Notes: generated by a model from the sequence alone, not told the origin. DNA of 64,000 nt from Cycas panzhihuaensis (GCA_023213395.1 CM041465.1:171809741-171873740), one strand, 5' to 3'. Counted from the stretch's first letter, positions 12,121-21,956 are shown. Program-made: numbers and translations.

Positions 12121-12690
12121 TAAGTAAGCCCTAGCTTCCGCTCCTACATTGGCGCCTCCTCGATTCGATAGGCCCTTCGTCCTATACACTTCGACGACTG
12201 ATGAATCCTTGGGCGCTATGCTAGCCCAGGAGGATGACTCGGGAACTGAGAGAGCTGTATATTTCATCAGTCGCACTCTCGTGGCTGCTGAGCTTAGCTA
12301 TTCCCCCACCGAGAAGGAGTGCCTCTCCTTGGTCCATGCGACCAAGAAGTTCAGACACTACTTGCTCGGCAACACCACCAAGGTGATCGTTGAATCCGAT
12401 CCCTTGTGATACTTGCTAACTCGTTCGGATTTGATGGGTAGGGCTGGTCGTTGGGCTGTCCTACTCCAAGAATTCGACCTCCATATCGTTAACCGAAAAT
12501 TAAAGAAGGGAATGATAGTGGCCGAGCAACTCGCGGACGCCCCTATCCTTAACTCCTTTGGTACTCCTGTTGACGATTCTCTCCCTGATGAGTCTATCTT
12601 GATGATTCAGGGAGCCTCTCCCCATCCACTCGTCGATGATAAGTGGTATGGTGACATAGTCGATATCTTACACAATCATACCTGATGCTA
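12121..12690 (+). pseudogene. Element B gypsy-type RNase H
   Basis: Degrades the RNA strand of the RNA/DNA hybrid during reverse transcription. RPFVLYTSTTDES, YFISRTLVAAEL, EKECLSLVHATKKFRHYL and LLQEFDLHIVNRK are clear Ty3/gypsy RNase H blocks. A stop at 12407-12409 replaces an Arg codon (CGA in copy A). Between this domain and the integrase zinc finger there is only ~90 codons of linker (VAEQLADAPI onward), with no room for a second RNase H. That matters because the family carries its archaeal-type RNase H elsewhere, at 17600-18022. Confidence 0.88.
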
Positions 12691-13867
12691 GTAGTAAAGT
12701 TAGATCTCGTATCCAGACTTTTGCTAGGCAATACCTCCTCATGGATGGGGTATTGTATAAGAGGTCCTTTGATGGGATCCTCCTCTGCTGCATCACTTCT
12801 TGTGAAGGCGACCGGTACTCATGAATGCCACCACAGTATTTGTGGAGGTCACTTTGGGGGCCAGTCTATAGCTCAGAGGATCCTCTGCATAGGCTATTTC
12901 TGGCCGTCCCTCTTTAAGGATACTCACGCCTTTGCTCTAAAATATTGGTGATGTCAAAAACACGCCAACATTTCCCATGTGCCTTCTGAGGCCCTGCATC
13001 CCATTGTTTCGCCATGACCTTTTGCTCAGTGGGGACTAGACCTCATTGGGGCTATCTCCCTGCCTTTGTCATCATAGCACAAGTTTATCTTGACTGCCAT
13101 GGAGTATTTTACCAAATGGGCAGAGGCCATTCCCTTGATCACTACCCCTGGTAAAACGATTGCCACATTCGTTTACTAGCATATCATTTGCTGTTTTGGA
13201 ATCCTGGACGTCCTAATCACTGACAATGGAACTCCTTTCTGTAATAAGGAGATGGATGAGCTTTATAAGAAGTTCAAAATTTCTCACAAGACTTCCTCCC
13301 CTTACTACCCTCAGGCAAATGGCCAAGTGGAGTCTTTCAATAAGACTCTTGTCAACATTCTCAAGAAAAATTGCTCAATCCCAAAGGATTGGCACCTCCG
13401 ATTGCCCTCGCCTTGTGGGCTTCTGCACCTCTATCCGTTTCGCCAGGAATGACCCCGTTCTCACGGTCTCTGATGCGGGCGGTACTCCCGCTGGAGGTGG
13501 AGATTCCTTCCTTGTGAGTTTCCCTTCGAGGTTTCATCGACGAAGAGTCGATGCATCAGGCTCACCTGCTGGACCTCGAAGCTTTAGATGAGAGACGCTT
13601 AGCTGCTTATTAGGCTAACCTGGCATCCAAAGCTCGCTCATAAAGGGCCTACGATAAACATCTTCGTTCCCATCCTTTGTTTCCTAGGGACTACATCATC
13701 AAGCTCGAGTATCTCCATGACCGTTTGACCAAGTTCAAACCTCGATGGGTTGGTCCTTTCGTCATTATCAAATCCCTCGATAATGGTGCCTACAGGATAG
13801 CCACCCTAGAAGGGCTTGAATTTGAGAAAGTTGTTAATGGAAATTCCTTAAAAATTTTTACGTGTGA
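12691..13867 (+). pseudogene. Element B integrase
   Basis: Inserts the cDNA into the genome. The HHCC zinc finger at about 12820-12990 has ECHHSICGGHFGG and WxCQKHANISH; the first Cys is lost in B but present in C (CWRCQEH). The catalytic core carries D (13039), D (13222) and E (13330), D and E being 36 codons apart as in D,D35E integrases. The C-terminal part has RLTKFKPRWVGPFVIIKSLDNGAYRI. No chromodomain follows. Stops at 12949-12951, 13015-13017, 13075-13077 and 13177-13179, plus frameshifts near 13370-13560, break it. The ancestral pol stop aligns with 13865-13867. Confidence 0.9.
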
Positions 13868-14536
13868 TCCTTCGGCGTTCTCTCCACCTTGCTCTGAAAT
13901 GAGCCTAAACTACCATCCTAGGTTATCCTCATTCTTCCCAACCATGGGTAGAATGGCAATTTAAGATGGATCCTTCTTCTTCTTTCTGGTTCCTTCCGTG
14001 GAACCCGCATTCCTGTATCCTCTCGGGAACCTGTCGTCGTCTTGCTTGGGCATTCCCTAATCAGGAAGACGCTTGGGAGCGTTGTCCCTCCCCTTTCCTG
14101 TCTGTTGTTTCCTTCGCATATCCCACTATGCTCTTTCATAGACGTGTATGCCGCTCTATCCTATAACCTCACACCTCTCTGTCGTCTTCACTCACAATGT
14201 GTGTGTGTGCTCCTGTTAGACATATAGCCATACATGGAAGGAAATGTACGCATTATACAATAAAATATTCACAACATAAAATATTCACAGCATAACATTT
14301 ACAACACACAAAATAAACATACATGTCATCCACACATGATACATCATACATATCATCTCATACCTAAATGGGGTTCCAATCACCCCATATGCATATATAT
14401 ACATCCAAAAATCATGTCACAGCATACATCTGGGAAGCCAGTGTCCTTACAGGGGAAGTACAATCATATGGTCATATATATGACCCCCTGAAGGCCCGTG
14501 CTTTCCCCTGTCAAAATCATATATACATATCCTACT
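13868..14536. other. Spacer between B integrase and the antisense gene
   Basis: No gene seen. An AT-rich block at 14240-14360 with repeated ATAAAATATTCACA units is conserved in A (2295-2400). It lies between convergent transcription units, so it may carry transcription-end signals. I could not identify a definite polyadenylation signal on the minus strand. Confidence 0.6.
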
Positions 14537-15132
14537 CTACTGCTGCCCCGCTCCTGGGGTACCATCTCCTAGTCTCTGTGATCCCTCTCCTGGGGACCAC
14601 ATGCCTCTGAGGCTCCTCTTAGGCCTCCGCGAGCTGCCTGCCTCGCTCTCCTCGTCCCGCGGTTGTCTCGGGCTCGTCACCGCCGTGTGGGTATTCGTCT
14701 TGCTCCAGCTCGACCTCGATACCATCTACGCTACCAGCTGATCGTATCGGGCCTGGATACGATCCCTCTCTCCTCGGAGTGCTTCCTCTATCACCTTGAG
14801 ACGCTCTGTGATCATTGCTAGCTGGGTCCTGCTCTCGGCATCTCTGCTTGCTCCGCCCTGTGCCTCTAGAGCCTGCACCCGTCTGCGTAGCTCATCCCTC
14901 TCGCGTCTCACATCATCCCTCTCCTGCTGCTGTCGTCCCCGAGATGTCACTTGCTCTTGGGACTCTGCAGCCCATATGTCTCTTACCCTCACTAATGGGG
15001 TGAATGCCTCTACGTGGGCGCCTACCGCTCTAGGCTCATCTCTTGCCTGGATGGGCGGTTGCCCCTCTGCATATACCTGAGGGAATATCTCCCTCACCAC
15101 AGCCTCTATCAATCTCCGGATCTCCACTGCAC

Positions 15133-15244
15133 CTGCCAATGCAACATGCCATGTGTCAGTATGCATCTCACCATATACCATGATCAAACCAAACTAAACA
15201 TCTATCTAGATACCAAATGACTCAGGGAAAAGGTTAGGTCTCAC
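15133..15244 (-). other. Predicted intron 2 of the antisense gene (element B)
   Basis: 112 nt, donor GTGAGACC at 15244, acceptor TTGGCAG ending at 15133, T-rich throughout. An intron can persist in a retroelement only if it is on the strand opposite to the genomic RNA, which is the case here. Confidence 0.7.
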
Positions 15245-16581
15245 CTATTGTGGCCGCCGGCTCCTCTGGTCACATGACATCCTCCCCTCCTGGCTCTCCG
15301 CCAGCCGTGGATGCCTCGTCCTTTGGCACCTCCTCTGCCTGGGCCTCCCTCCTCGCAGGGGTAGGCCCAGCTCTTGTCCCTCCGAATCCCATCACAATCC
15401 GCAGCCTGCGGGCCCTGGTTACGAGTCCCCTACTCTCATCCTGTGCTCCTGACGGGCCTGCCTCTCCTCCAGCAGCCCCGGATGGATCCTCTGCACCTCC
15501 TGGTCACACAGGGACTGCCTCCCCTATGATCGTGATGGGCTGGCCCCATCATCTCCATCATCTCCGCTATCATCGCCTGCAGGCACTCCTGCTCCACCCG
15601 CCTCATCGTCACTATCCCACCTCATTGTCCTATAAGGCTCCGCTATGTAGTCTAGTAGGGTGAGGAGGTCTAGTGACGTAGCCTCCACCGATCGTCAGAC
15701 ATGGGCCCTGTCCTCTATCCCCTCGGTAGGGTTTGCCACACTGTGGGAGTCGAGGCCGCTTTATGATGGGGCATGGTCCCCCTGCTGGTGCCACTGCCGC
15801 GAAATGATCAAAGAACCAGCACTACAACAGTGTTTTGTATGACAACCCGCCTCTGCCGGTCATCCTGATACTATCTAGCTGGGCGATGAGGTTCGTCGTT
15901 ATCAGGGTCGCCCAGTCCATCCTATCACTAGCTTTGCAGCAGCGAACTGCATATAACCATCCACCTGGCATCTCCCTATAGTTCTGCTTTCGGGAAATCC
16001 AGAATAGAATGCATAGTATAACCAGTTTCCTCACCCAAGGAATCCCTGACATCAGTATAGTGTGGGGGGGGTCTCCCCTCCGCTCCCATCTATCAGCTCC
16101 TGTGAAGAACAGGGCTGCCTCCCTGTGTGTTACCTCGGTGCTAGGCAGCGTCCCCAGTCTCACCGGCCTCCCTGTCGTCAGAACTCCCAGTATCCGTCGG
16201 ATATCTCTCGGCATGACCATCACATCACCTACCTGTGGTAGGTGGAACACATGTCTCCTCCTATCCCAATGGGATACTATGTCAACCAATAACCTCTGAT
16301 CTGATGCATACTGAGGTGTCTTGAGGGCCTTGTATAGGTCACACCTCTGTAGGATCTCCCTGTCCTCCTGTGACGCCATCTCCATGTAGCTCAACATGGC
16401 CATACCTACGTTCTCACGGTTATCTACCACGATGATAGCCTGTTCATACTAAAAAATAACTCAAGTTAGCTTCACGTTAGTCACTATCATCCCTCACTCT
16501 CTCAAAATTCTCTCTGCCTAAGATCTGGGGCTCTTTCAGCCATTGTATCTATTTTTCTCCTTTTCTGCCTTCGTATCGTGG

Positions 16582-16607
16582 CAAACTTAGCGGTACCGCT
16601 AAGTTTG
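16582..16607. repeat. 26-bp perfect palindrome in intron 1
   Basis: Perfect inverted repeat centred on CTTAGCGGTACCGCTAAG. The A copy keeps a 26-bp perfect palindrome with the same core at 21436-21461 although its outer bases differ, which suggests selection for symmetry or a hairpin or dimer-binding role. The role is unknown. Confidence 0.85.
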
Positions 16608-16639
16608 GCATGGGTTTCACGGCGTTTAGGTCCCGCGGT

Positions 16640-16663
16640 AATGATCGCGACACCGCGATCATT
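16640..16663. repeat. 10-bp stem, 4-base loop
   Basis: AATGATCGCG and CGCGATCATT flank an ACAC loop, 32 bp after the palindrome. The A copy has the corresponding stem at about 21488-21523, longer there, with one mismatch. Confidence 0.75.
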
Positions 16664-17074
16664 CTGCGTGACTGGCGATCCCCAAAGAGATTTACGCCGA
16701 AAAATTAAAAAATTGGTGGTCCCGTAGAACCAGGGCTCCCTAATGCCCAGGTCCCCACCTCTTTCTGGGTCCGATTTGGACTCCGAGAGGCCTCTGGTTG
16801 CCCATAAGGGGCACTAAAATCATACAAAAATTGTAAAAAACCAATGAACTTTGAACTTCAAAATGGGCTGGGTTTAGTGATATCCACTCACTGGATCTGG
16901 TCTCGCTATCGCCATGTCGTCCTATCGGTCGTGTTGGCTCTCTCCACTCTCCGATCTAACGGTCCGATCTCTCTCTACGTGCCTCCAAAGTTAGGCGGTG
17001 CTCCGCTGCGTAAGGAAATGACTGTGGTTTCGTATGAGAGCCGGTGAAAATGAATCTATTTTCCCATTAATTTC

Positions 17075-17084
17075 CTTATATAGG
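17075..17084 (-). promoter_or_regulatory. TATA box candidate for the antisense gene
   Basis: Minus strand reads CCTATATAAG, a strong plant TATA form, about 160 bp upstream of the predicted antisense start at 16915. It is identical in A (21957-21966). The plus strand of the same site reads TTATATAGG, so it could also serve the archaeal-type RNase H gene downstream. No TSS evidence is available. Confidence 0.5.
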
Positions 17085-17599
17085 TGGGGGCCCCAACGGG
17101 CACTTCCTCTGTTTTTGGCCCCGCAACAGTCGTTGGGACCGTCCTGTCCCCTTGTTTGCCTTTGCCTTCTGGCCCTGTCGCCCATTGTACTCTATTGATG
17201 CCCTTTCTGCCCTCCCTTGCGAGAGCATTTATGGCGTCTCATTATCGCACTTTTTGCTAGGGCCCTTTTGCATCGTTTTGTGTGCTATTCCCGTGCATGC
17301 TCGAGTTTATACTCATTTGGCTCGTTTCATCGCCCTGGACTCGTTTCTGCAGCCCTTTCTCGCTCTTAGGGTCCCCAAAGGGAATGCTCCCCCACCTGGG
17401 GGCATGTTTCGCTTTCTAAAGCGACCTTTTGGCGCCCGAGGGGGCGTTTCTCCTGACCACTCTCTGCCGGTGATCGGACTGCTTGCTCTCACCTTGGGTA
17501 ACCTCATAGCTAGGTCCTCCTACCCTTCACGGCCACTTTTCGCTTACCTTTTGAGTGTTGCTTTCATTATCTATTGACTGCCTGGATTTTGTGTCACCT
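17085..17599. other. Shared upstream region between the divergent cargo genes
   Basis: No convincing coding signal. It is conserved in A (21967-22482) with indels that shift every frame, so it is more likely non-coding leader or promoter. Confidence 0.5.
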
Positions 17600-18022
17600 A
17601 TGTCCATCTACATCTTTATCGATGCTGGGAGCCGCGGTAATCCTGGACCTTCTGCCGTTGTATGGATCCTCCATAGCCCCTCTGGACACGACCTCCTCCG
17701 CTCTTGGATCTTTCTCCTAGAGGCTACTAATAATGAAGCTGAATATATAGCTTTTATTGAAGCCCTTACTGATGCCCTCCATTTCCATCACGGATCCATC
17801 GTTTTGCTTTGCGACTCTCAAGTTGTGGTGTCTCATCTCACCTAGGTTTACCAGGTGCGGTGCCCTCACTTGAGGACTCTTGCTTCTGCTACTAGATCTC
17901 TCCTGGCCCGCTTCTCTTCTGTCGATATCTAGCATATTCCTTTGGCCCTCAACGCTGAGGCAGATAGTCTCCTTCGCCTCATCCTTGAGCATTGCCTTCC
18001 TCTCCTTACTGACCGTCCCTGA
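17600..18022 (+). pseudogene. Archaeal-type RNase H (aRNH) of element B, separate from pol
   Basis: A second RNase H, of the archaeal/plant type I class, starting at ATG 17600. Catalytic residues are visible in order: D in FIDAGSRGNPGPS (17621), E in ATNNEAEYIA, D in LLCDSQVVVSHL, and D in NAEADSLLRL near 17962. Family length (~140 codons) is normal. Stops at 17843-17845 and about 17930 interrupt it; the first is also present in A. Tat-lineage elements are known to have gained such a domain, which I recall lying between the gypsy RNase H and integrase; here it follows integrase and the antisense gene. How it was translated is not clear: a spliced RNA or an internal promoter are both possible. 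Confidence 0.87.
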
Positions 18023-18434
18023 GGCTTGTCTGGCCCTCCTATCGCCCAAGCCCCAAGCCATCTCACACTTTGCTTCACGATCCGTTCGTGCCTCTGAAAC
18101 CTGGCTACTAATGAGGTAAAACTATGGTGCCTACTCTTTGCTTGCTCTTTCACTTGATTATGCATGCTCTTCCGCATCTTTTGTGATGGGGGCAGCCCCC
18201 TCACCTTTCTCAGTTTCCCAGTCAGTTTTCAGGTAGCTCATAGGCAGGCCCTATGTTGTCCCCACCGCTGCTTCATATCCAAAAGTTCTGCCATGACACT
18301 CGCCAGCACCCTTGCCTACTGTTACGATCTTGATTGATATATCTATATACACAAGTGCTACTGACAGTTGTGTTGCCAGCATTCACCATCACACCAGGCT
18401 TCCGTGCGGCGAGGCTCTGCTGCCAAGGAGGCAG
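18023..18434 (+). other. 3' internal region and polypurine tract of element B
   Basis: No gene seen. It ends with the purine-rich CCAAGGAGGCAG (18423-18434) directly before the LTR, the likely primer for plus-strand synthesis; A has CCAAGGGGGCAG at 23307-23318. Confidence 0.7.
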
Positions 18435-21115
18435 TGTTTCCCGGCTTCCGGGAATAGATATGGAATCACTGACTCAGGTAAGTGCAGGTATGCTTCTTGC
18501 CCTATCATCGCTTTCATTTGATGAGTGTTTACTTGCGTGTCTGCATGTGTGTGGCTTTGTAGGCAACTTCGTCTTCGTCTACACTTATTTTAGCCTATGA
18601 TGACTATAGCAGGGGCACACTCCCAGTGAGTGTGGCACCCTAGTGGCCACTCCACTTCCCGCATCTGCCCTCCTCGCTCCAAGATCCACTCGGTTTGTAC
18701 CACCTCCGCCCGCGTGATGACCCGTCATCGTTTGGTTGACTTGCCACACTATTTGAGCCCTATTTTTGCTCTTTTGGACCCGTTTGTTGGCTTGTTTACC
18801 CCTGGGTAGGTGTTTTAGCCCCCTATTGGCTGTTTTGGTCATCTGCCCCTAGCCTAGGGTGGTAGAACTGTTTTAAGCCTTTGGGTTCGTCTTTGAGATT
18901 TTAGGTGCATTTGGAATATCTGCAGATCTTTGATTTTCGTGATCTGTTGTTATAATTTACTTTTTAAAATCTGCCATGGCAATTTCACATATATTGCGAA
19001 ACTGCCACGTGGCTCACGACTTAACTCTCTCCCAGCCGTGCCCTAATCACTCGCTTTAGGGTTTGGGTTGAGTACTTAAGTCACTTTTGACTTATTTTTT
19101 AGAACTTTTGGGCTCACTTTTTGAATTGCTCCTCAAGGAAACAACACTGTGCTCTGCTCTTCTCTGTTGCCCTGCTACTACCACAGGACCTGCGTCTCTC
19201 CTACAACACCTAGCTCTCCTTCGGTATGGCTAGGACATCTTCCTAGCCCCTCATGCACCTTGGAGAGGGCCCCTTGGAGAGGTTCTAGTAGATTCTTGCC
19301 TCGGGTAGTCTTCAAGTGTTCCAAGTGCAGGTGTTCTCCTTCCAACTTCCTTAGCAGGGCCCCAAACCTACTACACCATAGTTCTAGGCTAATTTCTCAG
19401 CCTCCCCTTGCCAGCCCTTGGCTGAGGCAAGCCCCTTGCCTCCCTCACTCGGGTATTTATTGATTTAAATTGTTTCTCTTATGATATTGATGCTCTACCT
19501 TGCTTGTCTGTGTGAGGGTTGTTCTCTTCTTTTCAGTGGGCTGTTCTACCTCTATCATAGTGCCTTTTACCTGTATTTGTTGCTCAAGGCAGCGGTATTG
19601 AGGATTGGCATAGGTTTTGGGAAGGAGCTGGGTGGATTCTGTACCACCTTCCATGCTCCTCAAGTGGCTTTAAGCCCCCCAAATCCTCCCTCTTGCCTCG
19701 TGCTGCCCTTGGCACTCAAACGGGGGTTTGTTGGCCCTCCCTTAGCTGCTAAAATCAGTGTTGTCACATGTTGTAGCACTGGTTTACAGGCTTAGGCTTA
19801 GGTCTAGGCAACTTACATAAGTCTCGACCACTTGTCCTTGTCCAACTCTTCTCCCGGCAGCCTGGTTTGCTCTTCATAGCATCTCGGTTTGCCGTAGGTC
19901 TCCTCTAGCTCCTCTTCACCTCTTTGTTGCTATTTCTAGCCATCCTCCTTGGCCTTGCCCTCACTGCCTTGTGGCCTTTGGGGGGAGGTTAGGGTGCTCT
20001 TTGCGAGAAGTGGGCCACTGCGAGGCTTACCGGTTGCTTTCCTTTGCTTTCGTTGCCCTCTTTTACGTACTATCATCGTTGGGTTGATGCTAACAAATAT
20101 GTGTTTAGATTCATATCTGTACTATATAGACATGTATTGTTAGGATCTCGTTATTGCATGTTAGTATCCTTTCTCCAGAAAGGGGGAGGTTACCGTTGCT
20201 TGCAGGTGCTTGAAGAGCGCAAAAGGTATTTTTCGTTCGTTCCATTACCGGTAAGTGCTCTTATGTATGCCATACTTTCATACTTCTTTAGTTACTAGCA
20301 TTTAGTTCCTTTCTTTCCTTGGCATTGTATTTAGTATTTTTCTGGGGAGGTAAGGGAGCCCCTCTTTCTAATCCGCCATGATGATTCACACCCGACACAC
20401 CTCATGGAGTAGTTTGGTGCCCCTCGAGAAGGCCCTCATCACATACGCCCTCGGTCCAGGTGCACACCTCACTCCACCTTACTACTCTTTCTTTTTGGAT
20501 TCCTTCTTAGTAATTAACGTATTGGAAAACAAAAGGAAAACTTGGCTTCACTTTTTGGTTATGTTTCATTTGTTTTATTACATGCATCTTTGCTACCCAT
20601 AGGAAAGGCTATAGGAACTGCCCCTTTCCCTTTTCTCCTCATCTTAGTCGTGCAAGCTCCTTGCCTCCCATATTGCTCGTGTGCCTGGTTAGCTTGCTTA
20701 GGCATACCCTTGATCTGTTTTCTTGGATCTTCTCCTTTGCTTCCATTTGGTTCCCGTACGGATAACCAAAGTGACCCCGCCTATAGGCCCGCCGCTTACC
20801 TATCCTCCTTCGTTTCCCGTCACTCTAGGGAAACTCTTGAAGGTTCCTCTTCTTCTCCTTCCGGCCATCCAAGGGTGGGAGGATCCTTTTCTTAGGCCAA
20901 TCCAGGTTAACCCTACGCGTCCTCACCCCTTGTTCGAAGTGGTGGGGGATCACTCTTTGGTAGCCACATTCTATTGCAGGTCTCGAACTCGCGCTCTAGT
21001 GCACGGGGTGCCCTGTGTGATAATTACTTTACTTATAGGTCCCTTCTTCGATTATATCATCACCCACTCTCACCACACCTATTAGTTAGGTAGCTATCCC
21101 ATAGACGCACGTCCA
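18435..21115 (+). repeat. 3' LTR of element B
   Basis: 2,681 bp, TGTTTCCCGG to ACGTCCA, followed directly by the CTATC duplication. It differs from the 5' LTR by scattered, mostly C/T and G/A substitutions and small indels, for example a short deletion at about 20754, so the insertion is old. Confidence 0.95.
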
Positions 21116-21120
21116 CTATC
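21116..21120. repeat. Right target-site duplication of element B (CTATC)
   Basis: Copy of 4342-4346. After it the interrupted antisense gene of A continues in the correct order (CCAATGGGATAC, as in B at about 16266). Confidence 0.95.
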
Positions 21121-21798
21121 CCAATGGGATACTATGTCGACCAGTAACCTCTGATCTAATGCATACTGAGGTGTCTTGAGGGCCTTGTATAGGCCGCACC
21201 TCTGCAGGATCTCCCTGTCCTCCTATGATGCTGTCTCCATGTAACTCAACATGGCCATACCTATGTTCTCATGGTTATCCACCGCGATGACAGCCTGTCC
21301 ACACCAAAAATGATCAAAATTAGCTTCATGTCAGTTATTATCATTCCTTACTTTCTCAAGACTCTCTCTGTCTGTGATTTGGGGTCCTTTGAGCCCTTTT
21401 GCCATTTTTTCTACTTGCCTGGCTTTGTACTGTGCTGAACTTAGCGGTACCGCTAAGTTCATGGCGGGTTTCGCGGTGATCGGGTCCTGCGGTAATGATC
21501 GCAGTACCACGATCATTACTGCGGTATGAATGACGATCCCCCAAAAGGGGGGATTTCTGCCCCGAAACCAAAAAAAAAAATCTTCTGGTGGACCCCGTGG
21601 GGTCCATCGAGACCACGGCTCCCTAATGCCCAGGTCCCTGCCTCTTTCTAGGTCTAATTCAGACTCCAAGAGGCCTTTGATTGCCCATAAGAGGCACTAG
21701 AACCACATGAAAATTACAAGAAACTAATGAAATTCAAACTTTGAAATGGGTTGGGTTTAGTGACATCCACTCACTGGATCTGGTCTTGTTGTCGCCAT
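21121..21798 (-). pseudogene. Antisense plant-mobile-domain gene of element A, N-terminal part
   Basis: Exon 1 at 21798-21775 begins MATTRPDP, matching MAIARPDP in B, and ends at the same GTGAGT donor. Exon 2 runs from 21303 and is cut by element B near 21121, in the SHWDR motif before HVFHL. Its missing continuation is 4346-3275. Adding the two exon 2 pieces gives 1,255 nt against 1,204 in B, both leaving phase 1, as the gene model requires. The intron 1 acceptor is mutated (AG to GG). Confidence 0.74.
21436..21461. repeat. 26-bp palindrome, element A copy
   Basis: Same symmetric core as 16582-16607, with compensating differences at the outer positions. It lies at the equivalent place in intron 1. 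Confidence 0.85.
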
Positions 21799-21956
21799 CT
21801 TGTCCTACTGATCCCGCTGGCTCTCTCTGCTCTCTGATCCAATGGTTCGATCTCTCCTTGCGTGCCTCCGAGTTAGGCGGTGCTCCACTACGTAAGGGAA
21901 TGGCTCTAGTTTCTCACGAGAGCCGGTGAAAATGAATCCATTTTCTGTTTGATTTC

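Larger units (their letters stand above)
16449..16891 (-). other. Predicted intron 1 of the antisense gene (element B)
   Basis: 443 nt. Donor CCA|GTGAGT at 16891, acceptor TTATTTTTTAG ending at 16449 after a TGACTAAC branch-like sequence. It joins eight codons from the ATG at 16915 to the exon 2 frame without a shift. In A the donor is identical, but the acceptor AG has become GG (21304-21305). Two strong palindromes lie inside this intron. Confidence 0.62.
14537..16915 (-). pseudogene. Antisense cargo gene of element B: plant mobile domain plus coiled coil, three predicted exons
   Basis: Predicted structure on the minus strand: exon 1 16915-16892 (starts MAIARPDP), exon 2 16448-15245, exon 3 15132-14537, about 608 codons. 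Exon phases fit (0 at intron 1, 1 at intron 2). Exon 2 opens with the mobile domain: LVDIVSHWDRRRHVFHLPQVG, then MPRDIRRILG, TGRPVRLG, TGADRWERR, SRKQNYRE and MDWATLI. An acidic Ser/Gly-rich linker follows. Exon 3 has a heptad-rich coiled coil (RDDVRRERDELRRRVQALEA) and a basic, Pro-rich tail (SSRRPKRSLRG). In-frame stops at 15822-15824 (shared with A) and 14726-14728 (CAG in A), plus compensated indels in the linker, disable it. The same gene in A keeps start, donor sites and phases. Mobile-domain proteins occur in plant genomes and transposons; their biochemical activity is not settled. Confidence 0.82.
4347..21115 (+). mobile_element. Complete Tat-type Ty3/gypsy retrotransposon B (16.8 kb), nested in A
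   Basis: A full-length element bounded by CTATC duplications. Order: 5' LTR 4347-7049, primer site 7051-7068, gag-pol 7224-13867, antisense mobile-domain gene 16915-14537 (minus), archaeal-type RNase H 17600-18022, polypurine tract near 18421-18434, 3' LTR 18435-21115. The gag-pol region was evidently one reading frame: gag, protease and most of RT share a frame and only later single-base indels shift it. It is inactive, with many stops. The insertion lies in exon 2 of the antisense gene of an older family member, so the family was mobile at two times. Size and dual RNase H fit the Tat/Ogre branch; exact placement would need a phylogeny. Confidence 0.94.

Noticed and set aside
14726-15187. 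153-residue coiled-coil ORF as a separate gene
   Set aside because: Its first residues come from intron sequence. A conserved acceptor and matching phase show it is exon 3 of the antisense gene.
15822-16430. Mobile-domain ORF starting at 16430
   Set aside because: The first codon there is GTG, and the frame continues upstream to an intron acceptor. The conserved ATG at 16915 with a GTGAGT donor is a better start.
16449-17600. Search for tRNA, riboswitch or other structured RNA around the palindromes
   Set aside because: The palindromes do not form a cloverleaf or any known riboswitch layout that I can see.
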